From positions 13,881,890 through 13,945,889 of the forward strand of contig OX439136.1 of assembly GCA_949318235.1 (NCBI GenBank): a stretch of DNA of 64,000 nt, written 5' to 3'. Below the pieces are notes generated by a model. The model had not been told where the DNA came from. It did not search any database and saw nothing but the letters and a program-made list of their open reading frames with translations. The position numbers and the translations under genes were made by a program. Positions 1 to 14,400 of the stretch are shown here, in pieces. Source of the stretch: Ecdyonurus torrentis. Taxonomy: Eukaryota > Arthropoda > Insecta > Ephemeroptera > Heptageniidae. Each line of letters begins with the position of its first letter. Position 1 is the stretch's first letter.

Positions 1-584
1 ATGAATATTTATCATTTTTTGTTCAAGTTTTATTACACTAACAAATGTTTCCCTTTACCCTTTTAATTGTTTGAACTTTATTTTAAATTTATCGATGAAC
101 AAAAGCTAAATAAAATACAGTATTTAAAAAGTTTAATTTTCAATTCATGTTAAATCAACATGCAATGCTTTTCTTGTTAATTCATGTTAAACGATTTTAT
201 ATATTTTTAAAGTTCTTAAGATTTATCTTAAAAATGTTACGCTAGAGATTTAAATTAAATATTACCTAAACTTACTTATTGCAAAAATAATAATAACATC
301 TATCAATAAAAAAAAATTAGGTTTAAAATAAATTTCAACAATAATATTTAATCTTTCATGTTTTTTGTTTTTTTATGAAATGGGCTCGTTTAAAATAATT
401 TTGGCAGCTTTAATTATTATGTGCGATTATCTCTATAGTTAATATACTCTTTTTTTTTCTTTTTTTTTTCGATCCATATTTTGGAGATTAATACTCTTTT
501 ATTCATATCATTTTGATTACCTTTTTTTTGCTGAAAGCTTGACAAAAGTAAATAAATGACTTTGTGTGTATGTCGTTAAATTAA

Positions 585-623
<39 letters not shown>

Positions 624-3370
624 CTCATTTTTATCCCTAATAAATTATTTTAAACCTACAGAAGGTATAACATGACATGTTAAAAAAAAAGCTCATGTAA
701 AAGATAATAATCAACGTATAACTTCATTGTTTTTTTGTTTTTTTAGATTTAAAAAACAATGTAATATATATTTGGTACTTTGGAATATTAAAATTTTATG
801 AATGTTTATTCTATTTTTGTCTAATAACTAATTTAATAATATTGAATCATATTTTTTGGTTATTTTTATAATCATTATATTAATAATAAAAAAGCATACA
901 TCTTCAATATAAAATTCCATCGCTTTGAAAAAAAAAAAAAAAAAAAAAAAAAACATCAAGTATCTGAGCTTTGAACTAACTATATATTTAAACATAACTG
1001 ACAAAAATTGTATAAATAACGTAAGTGCTTGTGTGTGTTTTTATGTATGTAAAATTATATGTAATTAATTATGATTCACTCAGTTTTTTTTTTTTTTTTT
1101 TATGCGTTTATTTTTGATTTTACATTGATTTTTAGTCCGAGTAGCTATATTTTTTACAATAATTTTGCTCTCGTGGCTGCATTAAGCATATATTGATAAA
1201 ATAAATCCGATTTCTTAATATTTTGAAGTAAAACTACAACTAGAAAATCTTGGTTTATGTTAAGCAAACAATCATAAACGTTAATTCAACAAAAAGGTAA
1301 ATGAGAATTTAGAATGCATAGCAATATGAAATTAATTCAATATTTTAAAATTAAAAACTTTGAATTACATAGGATATTTTAATTGAATAAAAGAAGAAAA
1401 AAAAACACATTATAACGCTATAGTCGTGTTTTAATATAAATTGGATACATAAATTTTAAAACGATGAGTGTTATTTTCCGCTACATAAAATGGAAATAAT
1501 TTATGTGATAGGTTGAGAAATTCAATACATAAAAAATAACAGAGAAAATAGTTGTAATTTATATTAGAATGACATTTTGTTCTATGTTGGAGGAAAAAAT
1601 AGAAGGAAAAAAAAAAAAAAAAAAAAAAAAAAAGCAAAAAAGATTGACTACTGCTATTATATATAATTTTTGCAAGTTGTTTTTTTATCTTAAAATACTG
1701 AATTTATTTATTCATAAACAGTTATATAATTATATTGAGTTTAAGTTTGTAATGATAGGAAAGGAAATAAAAGTAATAGAGCACATGACCAAATTAAAAG
1801 AATAAAAAACTAGTAACGCACAAAAAAAATGTTTTTACTGATATTGAGATACATAAACGTGAAGCCCAGTGTAGAAAAAAATTAATAATACCTAGGTTTA
1901 TTATAAGATGTTAGTATTCTTATTATAAATTTCAAGATACCTATACATATAACATAACATTTAATTTACATACATTAACATTACAGTACCTTATACGTAT
2001 ACCATATATATTTAAATAATATAAATAAATCAATCAAGAATTAATTAACAAGCTTCACTTGTAAGTCCATGAACTTATTATGTAAGAAACAGATATACAG
2101 AAATAATTCTTTCATGAAGATGTAATTAGAGGAAACTTCTAAAAATTTATAAATAAAATTTTTAAAATTAATGTGATATTTACGGAAAAAGAAAATCATA
2201 AATATTTATTTATAAAAATAATCGTAAATAAGTAGTATTTAATATTTTTATAATAATAATAAAAACTATTACTTTACACACACAAACTAGCAAAAAGAAG
2301 GAAAAGTTATATTATCTGCGTTTTAGAAACAGTTAAAAAAGTTTTAATAGAAGAAAAAAAATACATACTTGAACAATACGCAGATATTACTGAAATACAG
2401 TAGGATAATGAGAAAAGTTTAGTTTTTTTTTTCTTCGTTATTATTATTTATTTAAACCAGTGTAATCTTACTTTCAATCTTAAAAATGGTATATTTTTCT
2501 ATACTAGTATGAATTTTTGCCATATTAATTTGGTTAACTTTTATTATTTATGGTATAAAGTTAAAAGTTTGATGCTGTGGACACATGTATGAACCGTAAA
2601 TAATGAAAAAAGTAAATAATTATTTAAAAACTCAAGATTTAGTAAAATAATTAGAAAAAAGTACACAATTAAATATAATAAATATAAATATTAAAAATAA
2701 AAATAAAAATAAACGCAAATAAAACGATATATTAAAAGTGTTTGAAAAAAAATAAAAAAAAAAAAAAAAGACTAGAATATAGAACTAGATAGAATACATA
2801 ATATATACAAATAATTAAATCAAAATTGACAGCAAGTATGAAATTAAAACAAGTTTAAATTACATGTAATTCCCACCCCCACCCCCTTTTTTTGTGCGTA
2901 AAAGTGCAGACATATTATACGTTGCTAGTACTATTTTGTACACACATAGTACAGTATATACGTATATATAGCAAGAAAGAGAAAAAAACATAATATAGTG
3001 TATCCCATGGGAAATTCATTTTCTTGCTTTCTACTGACAGCTCGACACGTTTAATCTTCATTTTCTTCTTTTATTTTTATTTTCTTGCATTTCTTCTTTC
3101 GTTCTTTTTTTTTTTTTTTTTTTTTTTTCTGCCTTTCTTTAACTTGCTGCATCAGCAAAATGTTTTATCTCTTTAAAATGATTGTTGGTGAAAACAATTC
3201 ACTTTTTTGTCATTTTTTTTAATAATATATTTATTATATTATTTTTTATTTTGATGTATAACTTGAATACGAGATAACTTTATTTAAAAAAAAAAGTTTT
3301 GCAATAATATATACATTAATAATATATTATATTTTATACTTTCATTCTTATAAAAAGTGCATGAATGTAA
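1..3370. other. AT-rich desert, no gene seen
   Basis: It contains short (CT)n at 591-620, A or T runs at 928-953, 1606-1633 and 3108-3128, and a CCCCACCCCC tract at about 2874-2886. Frames at 1431-1805 are translations of an A/T run and lack domains. Confidence 0.6.
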
Positions 3371-3375
3371 TTTAA

Positions 3376-3700
3376 GGCAGGAAGAGCAGGTACTATGGGA
3401 TTTGGCTAAAAAATTGTAAAGAAAGAAAAATCTGAAATTTTGCACAGTGATACATTAGGATATCGTATCTTCAAAAATGTAAAAAAAAAAATTTGGGGTC
3501 ACAATGCTAGATTTTAAATTATGATTTTTTGAAGTTTTGATCCCATAATTTTCTCTTTTATCTGATTGTCACGGGTTCTGAAAATTGTATCATAGGTAGC
3601 TGTTACAATCTCCTTTCAATTGGTACCATAAAGTTTTGAAGCTTTCTTTTTAGATTTTGAGAATCAAGCCATCTATATACAACCCTTATAAGTTATAAAT
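3376..3700 (+). mobile_element. TTAA-flanked repeat family E, copy 1
   Basis: After TTAA (3372-3375) the sequence GGCAGGAAGAGCAGGTACTA begins a segment that matches the reverse complement of 52040-52372: AAAATCTGAAATTTTGCACA, ACATTAGGATA, TTTGGGGTCAC, TAGGTAGCTGTTAC and AAAGTTTTGAA blocks. The GGTAC-bearing end resembles that of the 55 kb element. The far end is not clear; similarity may continue to GGTCATATCTTCGC at about 3886-3900. Confidence 0.6.
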
Positions 3701-4304
3701 ACATTTTCATGGAAAACTCTTTAATTACGTTTTTTTAAAAAGCACTCCTAAGACTTAGTAGTATTATAAATATTTTTTTATTTTAAGCCTAAAATCCTTC
3801 TGAAACCTCAATATTTTTGAAACCCTATAGTTAAGTAATGAAAAAAATATCACTGCTCTAATAAAATCATGAAGAAATCAATTGAGGTCATATCTTCGCA
3901 AAAAAAAAAAAAAAAAAAAAAAAAAAAGCATGTCAAAAATGTGGACTTAAAAACTAGTCTACAATGCTATAGTAATAGAATTATTGTTTTCTTTTTCTAA
4001 TAATCTATAAAAAAATTATCTGTTGTAATTAAGTGCAAGTCCTATCAACACAACTTTAAACACATGTAAAATGAATTATTTAATTATTTATATGCATTTA
4101 TGTTGTATGGTAATGCATAAATAATTATGCTGTACACCATCCATACCTTTTTAAATGATGTGCAGCATAATTACTCAATTATATGAATTATTGTTGAAAT
4201 AGAGTTAACATAATTCTTTTGTATGGATAATACTAACCATTTAAAAAATCGCTGAAAACTGACGATAAGCACTACTCATTTCGTATCCTTTAGCATTCCA
4301 GGAC

Positions 4305-4605
4305 CATCCTTTAAAGCCATAGATCACATAAAAAAACACATGCTTTTTAATTAATAAGCACGAAATGGGATCTTCAAAACTGATGACAATTTTTACACTA
4401 ATGTTAATGTAGAACCACGATTGAGCGTTAAAATACTGTAAAGTATGCAATTCACGTGACTATTCATGTTTCTGACGTCAGAAACATGCAAAAATTAGTT
4501 AAAAAAATGTTGTGCGGGTTGCATTAAGCGAAATGTTCTTAACACTGCTACGGAGCTACAGTTGGGTTTTGAGACAAACTAAAATTATTTACGTAAGTCC
4601 CATCA
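4305..4605 (+). mobile_element. Repeat family C, copy 1
   Basis: This segment matches the reverse complement of 61030-61300: GATCACATAAAA, AAGCACGAAAT, GATGACAATTTTTAC, a CTGTAAAGTATGCAA block, the palindrome around TGACGTCA, GTGCGGGTTGC and GAGCTACAGTTGGGTTTTGA. The open frame on the minus strand here (4241-4450) is within the repeat and is not a recognised protein. The element class is unclear; its ends are not strongly inverted. Confidence 0.65.
4465..4488. promoter_or_regulatory. 24-bp perfect palindrome centred on TGACGTCA
   Basis: Each arm reads CATGTTTCTGAC. The core TGACGTCA (4473-4480) is the CRE/ATF consensus. It is part of repeat family C and partly conserved in the other copy at 61124-61131, so it may belong to the element rather than to a host gene. 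Confidence 0.5.
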
Positions 4606-4619
4606 AGTGTTTTGAGATA

Positions 4620-6700
4620 TAAATGCTTAAGGGTGTTCCAAAACGATATAAGCCCTATACCAATAACATTGAACCGTTTTTCCTGTTTTTCTCGATTTCT
4701 AATTTATGTATCAAAATGAAAATTACACCAAAAAATTTCAAAAAAAATATGTGAGAGCCTGACATAAATATTGTTTACTTGCAAGATAATTAGGATAATT
4801 TTGTATATTTTAATAAAATTTCAATATAAATCCTGTAAAGTAGGCAGCAAGAAATGCACCATAAAAAGTAATGACCCCAGACTTCCTGTCGCAAATTTAA
4901 TTAAATAGACGACACTTGAGTATGTTGATATTTTGTTTACACTTCAACTTTTTTCCTTATAACTCATATCATGCATTCCAAAAGATATTTTAGCAGATTG
5001 TAGCTGTAGTTATTATAATATATAAAACGTATTCAAATATTATTTTAATGTCAGTTGCGTATATTATTTTACTAAGTGTCTTCAATCCAAAACAATTTGT
5101 TGATGTGATACAGCATTAACTAATAATAAAAATTATGAAAATAAATATACAGAATAATATACCAAAGTAATTTACTTGATTATTTATTATTGTTATTATT
5201 TGATTGTATTTTTTTATAGTACGATTATTTTGATTTTTATATTTGTTTTTTCCCTCTTCTTTAAGTAAAATACAGCAACCTACATAATACTGAGCCACAC
5301 ATGACAACACTTTCATAAGGAAAAAAGTAAAAAAAAATATATATATAAGACATAATTTTGCGATAACAAAAAATAATAATAAAGATTTATATGGTACACC
5401 AATGGAGCTTATCGGTATAGCGCGAGGGAAAAGCTAAGGGTCCCCTACTTTAGTATTACGCTTATGGGGAGAATCTTTTTTTTTTTATTTATTATTATTA
5501 TTATTTTTTTTTTCAATTTTTGAGAAAACTACTGCACCAATTACGGAGACATTGAAGGAGGAGTACAAAACACAATTTTAAGTATTTGAAGGCATAAAGC
5601 ATTTTTTAAGAATTTTTCATTACCGATAACCTTTATTATAGCAATACACGTGCTTATCGTGTGAAGACGTGGGAGACGTGGAGACATCAAGGGATACCAT
5701 TTAAAATAGCCGAGAGATATGATGGTCCGATCACTTTTGTGCTTATTATATATATGAATATAGTTTTGCCATATCACATTTCAACGAACATCTACATTTT
5801 AATTTACTTATTTCCTTCTATCTTGTTTTACTCCTTCAAGATAACAAGAATACGTTCAAAGAAATATAAAACTCCACTCACTATGTATATGTCCACCTAG
5901 CACTGAGTGAGTGATACATTCCATGAGGGGGAGAACTTACAATGTGAGCGTTGAGTTAAAGGAAGTAGTAATATTTATAATAAAAATAATAATAATAGTA
6001 AACAAAAATCTTGAGATATTTATAGTTTGAAATATTTTATTCAACCCGGAAAATGACATCATTTAATTAACCAAAACAATCACTCAGTCATACAACATCA
6101 ATACATTAATATTTTATTAATTATAGGATGCTATTGCTCTCTAGCTTTAATTTTACTGATAACAGTGATGTAAATTTCAAAGACATAACCTTGTTAAATG
6201 AGTCTGTAAATAGGAAAAATAAATACCCATAAGGAATATAAGGAATACAAGTAATGCCATCTAATAGATATAGCTTACTTATATTGTTTTGGAACACCCA
6301 AGTTTTCTTCTGGTCCATTCCTTTAAGAGATTGTTAAGAGAAATTTCAATTACGTATACTAGATATACTTTTATATGTTTTAAGCTAATAAAAAAAAATG
6401 TTAAACATAATTTTTCAAGTAAACAACATTATTGCGTATTTATTTTTTTCCATAGGTAATTATAATAATTAAAAAAAATGTTACTGCTAAATGAAGTAAT
6501 TACACTCATGTACCACTCAAATAAACTTGGGATTTTTTTTCTTTACATTATATGAATGTATGATTCTAGTTTGCTTTTTACCAAATAACTGCTATTTGAT
6601 ATCTGTGGGTTGATGATGCAAAATTAAGTTATACCGTATGGTTATGCGAGTGAGTAACATTTTACAATGTGCCTTGAAGGTAATCTTCTCATACAATTGC
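4620..6700. other. AT-rich DNA with scattered repeat words
   Basis: No gene seen. GGGTGTTCCAAAAC (4631-4644) recurs in reverse complement at about 6286-6301, and AGCTTATCGGTATAG (5406-5420) resembles the hairpin words near 31.6 and 34.9 kb. Short frames on both strands lack domains. Confidence 0.5.
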
Positions 6701-6815
6701 GTTGGAGAACACCCACACCCAACACCTACTTTTATCACTCTACTTACTGGAGAAGCAAAGCAGCAAGATGCCACCAGCCGGGAAATGAACGACTGCTCAT
6801 CCTATAACAGCTTTC

Positions 6816-7049
<234 letters not shown>

Positions 7050-7822
7050 TTATAGAGTGTCCAAGTGCTTCCTTTAATCTACTACTCTACTTTAGTCCTA
7101 CCATTAGAGGTAGGTAGAAGCTGAAAAACACTTCTCAGGACAGAAACATGTCCCCTGCGAGGGTGACAATACATAGTTGTGTCCTCTACGAAATATTAAA
7201 AAGAAAAATACATATTCTGATAAAATCTAATTTTTTTATTGATTTAAATAATTTTTTTTTTTCAGGTTTTAAATAAGAGTTTTAATACATATTTAAAGGT
7301 ATATTTAAAAGGTATATATTTTGCACAATATTTTGACACTTGAAAGAACTGCTACTTAATAAATATTTGCAAGTAAATTTAATTTATAATAATCGTAAAT
7401 TTTTTAATTTAAAATATTTTCAGAGCTCTATAGAATCTGATAACTATAATATATTATATAAATTAGTAAAAAAATCAACCCCATTCTTTCATTTTTTTTT
7501 TTTTTTTTTTTTTTTTGTATGCTCAAAAACTATTTCTAGAAACTTGTGTGCCTATACTACGACACCTGAGATCATTCAATCCACTGTTCTTTATAATAAT
7601 TCTATACAAATAATTTTACATACATAACATGGACATGCAATATCAAGGGTCAAAAATAAATAGGTATAATAATTATTTACCCTCAGAGAAATTAAAGAAA
7701 ACAGAACAATTTATCATAAAATCCTCAAGCACAAATAAAATATTAATTAAAAGAAGTGTAAAATATATAGAAAGAACTAAAAGAAATCCTTGTAATAAAC
7801 GCAGTGAACTATAATACGTATT

Positions 7823-8262
<440 letters not shown>

Positions 8263-8978
8263 ATACGATTTTTAAGTTTCTTTAATGATATTCAGTTTTA
8301 TATTTAAACAGCGGTCAAAAAAAAAAATATTGAATAATAACACTTTTTTTCTTAAATTATATTTGAAACCAATTTTATATTTTGAAATAGCTCTTATGAT
8401 TCACACAATATTTTATATTCCATTATTTTTAAAATAATTCTTGTTTAGTTTTTTGCAACTATATTATATTATATGTTTTATTTAAAATGTATATCAATCA
8501 AATTAGTCACCTGTGCAAAATAAAGATCTTAAAAATGCGTATTAAACTCTGTATATATTATGGACTTATATTAGGTATAGAAAGAAAGGAAAGCCAGGCT
8601 ATTGTACTTTTCATGGAGTACCGTTTAAAAAGTATTGGAGTACAGGTAGGTAAAAAAAATGAAGAAGTGGTTGGTCAGTAAAAGCACTAAAAGCTGCATG
8701 ATCATAGAATGTTCTTTATACTCTTCTTCCTCTTTTTTTTTTTTTTTTTTCTTTTTCTTTACATAAGTGAAAAAAGAAATAATCATTTAATATAAAAGAA
8801 AGAAAGAAAGCAATTAAGTTTGTTTTAAGTTTTGGAAAGAAAAATTAACAAAATCGCTCTTACTATCAATTTATTAGCAGCAAATTAAACAAGGATGTAA
8901 TATAAAGTTGTATAAAAAACATTATTACATTTTTTCTATATCGTTATCTATCTATTATAACTATATAGAATATATATA

Positions 8979-9175
8979 ATGAATGAATGAATGAATGAAT
9001 GAATGAATGAATGAATGAATGAATGAATGAATGAATGAATGAATGAATGAATGAATGAATGAATGAATGAATGAATGAATGAATGAATGAATGAATGAAT
9101 GAATGAATGAATGAATGAATGAATGAATGAATGAATGAATGAATGAATGAATGAATGAATGAATGAATGAATGAA
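8979..9175. repeat. (ATGA)n microsatellite, about 49 copies
   Basis: A perfect tetranucleotide array of about 197 bp without interruptions, followed by a short (TC)n tract at 9190-9207. Being perfect at this length implies recent expansion. The minus-strand FIHS-repeat frame is an artefact. Confidence 0.95.
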
Positions 9176-9464
9176 AAACTTATTTTCTTTCTCTCTCTCT
9201 CTCTCTCATTCATTTATTCCGTTTTTTTATTTTTCCGCGGATATTAAAGACATCATTTAAAAAATATTAGTATATAAAAATTATATGATAAAACCTAAAA
9301 ATGTATTGCTTAAATTTTTGTATTAAATATAGTTAACTATAATATTCATATTAAACTAAAATCATTTTGCAAACAGGGTATAATTTATAATATATAATTT
9401 TTTTTTGTTTAAGAAACGTCAGGCTTACAATTGATATACGGAGGTAAAAAAAAATTATAAGGTA

Positions 9465-9575
9465 TATAAACGGCCGTGGGGTTGAAAGGGAGTTACATGC
9501 CCTCAGGTGTCCAGCTGGTTGTGTTTTGCGTTCTGAAGAAAGGTGCAAAACACATCATGGTGCAAAACATATTCC
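9465..9575. other. Short mixed-composition patch with direct repeat
   Basis: The patch contains CGGCCGTGGGG and two nearby copies of GGTGCAAAACA (9541 and 9559). A 65-codon minus-strand frame covers part of it, without recognisable domains. Function unknown. Confidence 0.25.
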
Positions 9576-9810
9576 TTTTTTTTCTCTCTCTTATTTTTTT
9601 GGAGGCAGAATTTTAAAACTATGATTTTTGCTCCTCAAATTCAAATTTTTATCATTATTACCTTTCTTTGATTAGAAATGGTATGATTTTAAACTTTTTA
9701 AAACTTTTAAACAATTGATTTTTTTTTCATAATTAAAAAAATAATACTAAACTACTAATTGTAAGCAAATATACATAAATATATCAGTTTAAAATTTGCA
9801 GATTATATAA

Positions 9811-10968
9811 GACTGCATTTTTTATTCTTCTTAAAATATTTTTAAATAAAGTAACCTTAATAAATTAGCTTAATTGCCTAGAACACGAACGTTAAACTTG
9901 ATAGTAAGATTTGTTAAAATACAATAAAAAATTAAATTTCTGACTTACATTTTTGTCTTAACAAATTTTTATTTTGATATTCATGTACAGCAGTATTTTC
10001 TTCTACATATTGAATACAAAATGATGTATGCATTATTGAATTAGATTTAAGAACAACTATTTTGCATACATGCAAAAATGGGTATTTTCCGTATTTCATA
10101 CAAATTGCAGTAAAATTTAACCAATATATTTGACATCAGCATAAAATTTGCATTTCGGAATAAATTTTCAAGATTCAATATTTTAAAATCAAGGAACGCC
10201 CCTTTTTAATAATTAATGAATTTCTAAAAAACTATACGTTGCATCAAAAACTTTTAATGACAAGAAATGTGTAGAATTATATAATACACTTTGAGTATAA
10301 ATTTCAGGCTATTTGAAATGTTATTGACAATTTGCCAACGCTTTGAAAAGTTTTAAACAGAGAAATTTTAAAAGTGCAATGTTTTTATTATGATGTTTTA
10401 CTTCACTTTTAAAATTTCTCTGTTTGAAAACTTTCAAAGCGTTGGCAAATTGTCAAAAACATTTTAAATGGCCTAAAATTTATACACAGATTGTATTATA
10501 TAATTCTACACATTTCTTGTCATTAAAAGTTTTTGATGCAACGTATAGTTTTTTAGAAATTCATCAATTATTAAAAAGGGGCGTTCCTCGATTTTAAAAA
10601 TTTAAATCGTAAAAAATTATTCCTAAATGCAAATTTTATGCTGATGTCAAATATATTGGTTAAATTTTACTGCAATTCGTATGAAATACGGAAAATACCT
10701 ATTTTTGCATGTATGCAAAATAGTCGTTCTTAAATCTAATTTAATAATGCATACATCATTTTGTATTCAATATGTAGTAGAACATACTGCTGTACATGAA
10801 TATCAAAATAAAAATTTGTTGAGACTAAAATGTAAGTCAGAAATTCATTTTTTATTGTGTTTGAAGAAATCTTACTATCAAATTTAATGATCATATTCTA
10901 GGCAAGCTAATTTATTTAGGTAATCTCGTTTTGAGAGTATTCTAAAGAACATAAAAAATGCATTCTTT
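9811..10968. mobile_element. Large foldback element, about 1.16 kb
   Basis: The left arm 9811-10376 is repeated in reverse complement as the right arm 10404-10968, separated by a spacer of about 27 bases (10377-10403). The arms meet at AGAGAAATTTTAAAAGTG and CACTTTTAAAATTTCTCT. At the outer ends GCATTTTTTATTCTTCTT pairs with a matching segment at about 10942-10964. Similarity is high near the centre (a few percent mismatch) and falls outward. A 68-codon frame inside the right arm is probably chance. The structure is typical of foldback elements or a large MITE; transcription would give a very long dsRNA hairpin. Confidence 0.85.
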
Positions 10969-10969
10969 A

Positions 10970-11120
10970 GGCCCGCGCAGCCGTCTTATTTTATTTAATA
11001 TTAAATTAATTTAAGAAAATAGGTCACTGTGATTGGCGGAGAGTCGACTCTCAGCCAATCACAGCGACTTATTATTTTAATTAATTTAATATTAAATAAA
11101 ATAAAACGGCTGCGCGGGCC
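10970..11120. mobile_element. GC-capped palindromic element, 151 bp
   Basis: The ends are perfect inverted repeats (GGCCCGCGCAGCCGT at 10970-10984 and ACGGCTGCGCGGGCC at 11106-11120), followed by inverted TTTATTTAATATTAAATTAA arms. The centre is GAGAGTCGACTCTC (11039-11052), flanked by an inverted pair of CCAAT-type boxes (GATTGGC and GCCAATC). The whole unit is nearly one palindrome and directly abuts the outer end of the 9811-10968 foldback, so the two may be nested or one compound element. No TSD is certain. Confidence 0.75.
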
Positions 11121-12332
11121 TTTTATATGCAAATTGTAAAAACATATTTTGTATATAAACAGTATTTTATTACGATTCTTTTACGTAACAAAAGAATAAA
11201 ATAAAATGGTATTTTATAAAGTGTTAGAATATTATATTGTTTTTTCCCTCTCTACCTTCTCCCCAATACCTCATATACCTGATGCATTCTTTCAGAGATT
11301 GTCAATGTAAAAGTAGATGCAGTATTGCACACTACCTCTACTCATACATTTGCGTTTTATTTTAGGTGAGGGATCATTTGCTACCTGACCAGAAGACCCT
11401 CATTACTTTATGCATGAATTAATATTGAGCACTCAAAGAAACAATTACAGTGAATTATAATTACCACAGTTGTTTTCTTAATGAAAATACAAATATATAT
11501 CTTTTTTTATCGTCGTTCTAGCTTAATTTTAAATATTTAATAAAAATAATTGTGAATTATTTTGCTTGTCTTTTTTCTTGTTGAAAAAGACGCTATAGAA
11601 CGACAAAAAATAAAGGTGTATGCGTGTATTAAAAAAAGAAAAAAAACTGCATGCATTTTTAATCATTTTAACTTTTCCTACTAATTGAAGATATTAAAGC
11701 TTTCAGTCGTATGATCAGATAATCATTAATCATACGCTTTTTCAGCTTTTTGTTTGCTAAAATAAGTTTTCATTTGCACCCACCGATACAAAATCAAAAT
11801 ACCAAGTTACTTTTTATTTATTTTTATTTATTTATTTATTTATTTTTTTTTTTTTTTTTTTTTTTAGTGATACGCTAGTTTTTAAGTTAAATATTATAGT
11901 ACATATATAATAATATAAATGCAAAATTAATAATAAATTTAGAAAAACATTGAAAAATAATGTATTATTAAAATAGCAATAAATTAGGGTCCTTTAAAAT
12001 CAAATTATAATATACTTAAAACAAAATCTTCAGATTCTATTTACCGTATAGTTGTGAAAATAATAGACGGGTTAGTTGACACCCGAGGGATCGTCAATGG
12101 TATAAAGAACAGAGAAAAAAATAAACATCAGGTATATGTCCAGAATCTTGTCAAAATATTTTTGCACCTGCAGTCTTGCACTGCCCGATAAGAGGAGTCT
12201 AAATCTAAAGTCAACTTCCATAAAAAAATTGTCATTGAGCGAACAAACATGATAATTGATAACTAAGATTTTAAAATTTGTATGGGAAAATATAAGCTGC
12301 GTGTTAATAAATTATAATATGAATGAAAAATA

Positions 12333-12336
<4 letters not shown>

Positions 12337-12413
<77 letters not shown>

Positions 12414-12480
12414 TTTTCTGCATGATTTTTGAATAAAGACGATTATTTATTTATTTATTTATTTATTTATATATATATAA

Positions 12481-12545
<65 letters not shown>
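12337..12545. repeat. Compound (TA)n / (TTTA)n region
   Basis: A TA array (12337-12409) is followed by a short unique spacer, (ATTT)n at about 12444-12470, and a second TA array (12487-12545). Confidence 0.9.
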
Positions 12546-12550
<5 letters not shown>

Positions 12551-12599
12551 CATATATATATACACACATACACTCACACAATAACTTAATATTGTTAAA

Positions 12600-13047
<448 letters not shown>

Positions 13048-13659
13048 CCCACATCAATTTGGTACACCAGAAAAAAAATTATATGGTTGAGAGAAAAAGG
13101 TTTGAGCTTTGTAATGAAGAACTGAACAAACAATCAAGATTTTTCCATTGTTGAGGCTTATATTGAGAGCCAGGAATGTCACAGAGAATGAGAAAAAAAG
13201 AAGAAGAAAAACAAACACAACACAAGATAACGTCTTATATATATATATATATTCTTCCTCCTTCGTTTCGTACAATTTCTTTTAATTAAGATTATTTCCT
13301 TTTTGTACCAAACGCTTGGTTTTATAAAAAGTTGAGAGGAAACAAAGTTTTAGAAAGAAAAAAGAAATAACACAGAAATGTTGTGTATTCATGCAACAAT
13401 AAAATTTGTTCATTTTTAAATAGTAAAAACATTTAAAGATTTTAATGAAATTGCATACTAAAAATCTCATCAATTTATAATTAACAGTAATACTTTGTCA
13501 TAACTCTCTCTCTCTCTCTCTCTCTCTCATTTTCTCATGATAAAATTATTCAAAAATAGAAACGTCTTATAAACAAAGTATTTCATAGATAATCCTTTTT
13601 TTTAAATTAAAAAACGTTAAAGAGAGATTGATTTAATTATTATTATTATTTATTTTTTT

Positions 13660-13775
13660 TATTACTAGACCACGCTTCTGTTTGTGCTGTAAGACATATG
13701 GGCCACCGGCTCAAAACGTGAGTGGTTTGTAGTCGCGACCAGCTGAACCAAAAAATGTTCGTCAAGCTATATACT
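13660..13775. other. Unexplained mixed-composition patch
   Basis: About 110 bases with near-balanced composition (GGGCCACCGGCTC, GTAGTCGCGACCAGCTGAACC) sit in AT-rich DNA. No open frame, no hairpin longer than a few bases and no second copy in the window were found. Probably a fragment of an older repeat. Confidence 0.3.
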
Positions 13776-14102
13776 TATTATTATTTTTTTTGTATCTATA
13801 ATGGTAATTTGACCTGAGAGAAGCTCAGAAATGATGTGGCTTCACTAATTCGATTTACTTGAGTTTCAATTTTTGAAACTCACGACTAAATAATATTAAT
13901 TTTAATATTAATTGTTTTTGTTTTTTTTTCTAAGGTCATTATGATAATATCAAATTTGATAGCAATATATACCCAAAATTTACAGCTATTTAACCTCTAA
14001 CCTTATCAATTAACATTTAAAATAAATATTGCTGCCGTATTTCTTTGCCTATAATAACTTCAGAATTATGAAAATAGCACATATTATGAAAGAGTATTAA
14101 AT

Positions 14103-14400
14103 AAGGCGTAGAATACCATGTAAACAAAAAAACTTGCCTAATATCCTAACATACCGAAATATGAACGCTGATTTGTCTAAAGTCAGTTGGCGTGTCAAAA
14201 GGCGGGTGCGGATACTGACGTCACAGTTCGCTTGTTTTACGCGCGCGTGGACCATGCGAGCTGTGACGTCAGAGTCTGCACGCACCATTTCTTGAATGGA
14301 AAATAAATTATAAATCAATGATTTTGGTCAAATCAACGTTGATATTCCAGTATGTTATAGGATGTATTAGGCAAGTTTTTTCCCCATGGTGTTCTACGCA
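14103..14400. mobile_element. MITE family A, copy 1
   Basis: Imperfect inverted repeat with termini AAGGCGTAGAATACC and GGTGTTCTACGC. Inside each end lie inverted AACTTGCCTAATA sequences, then inverted copies of a TGACGTCA-containing segment (14216-14223 and 14264-14271) around a CG-rich centre (GCGCGCG). It matches the copies at 37685 and 38249 through most of its length, which shows a dispersed repeat rather than a unique hairpin. No coding capacity is seen; transposition would need a transposase in trans. Confidence 0.8.

Noticed and set aside
10681..10887. 68-codon frame at the start of a foldback arm
   Set aside because: It lies inside the foldback's right arm; no domain and no support from the mirrored arm.
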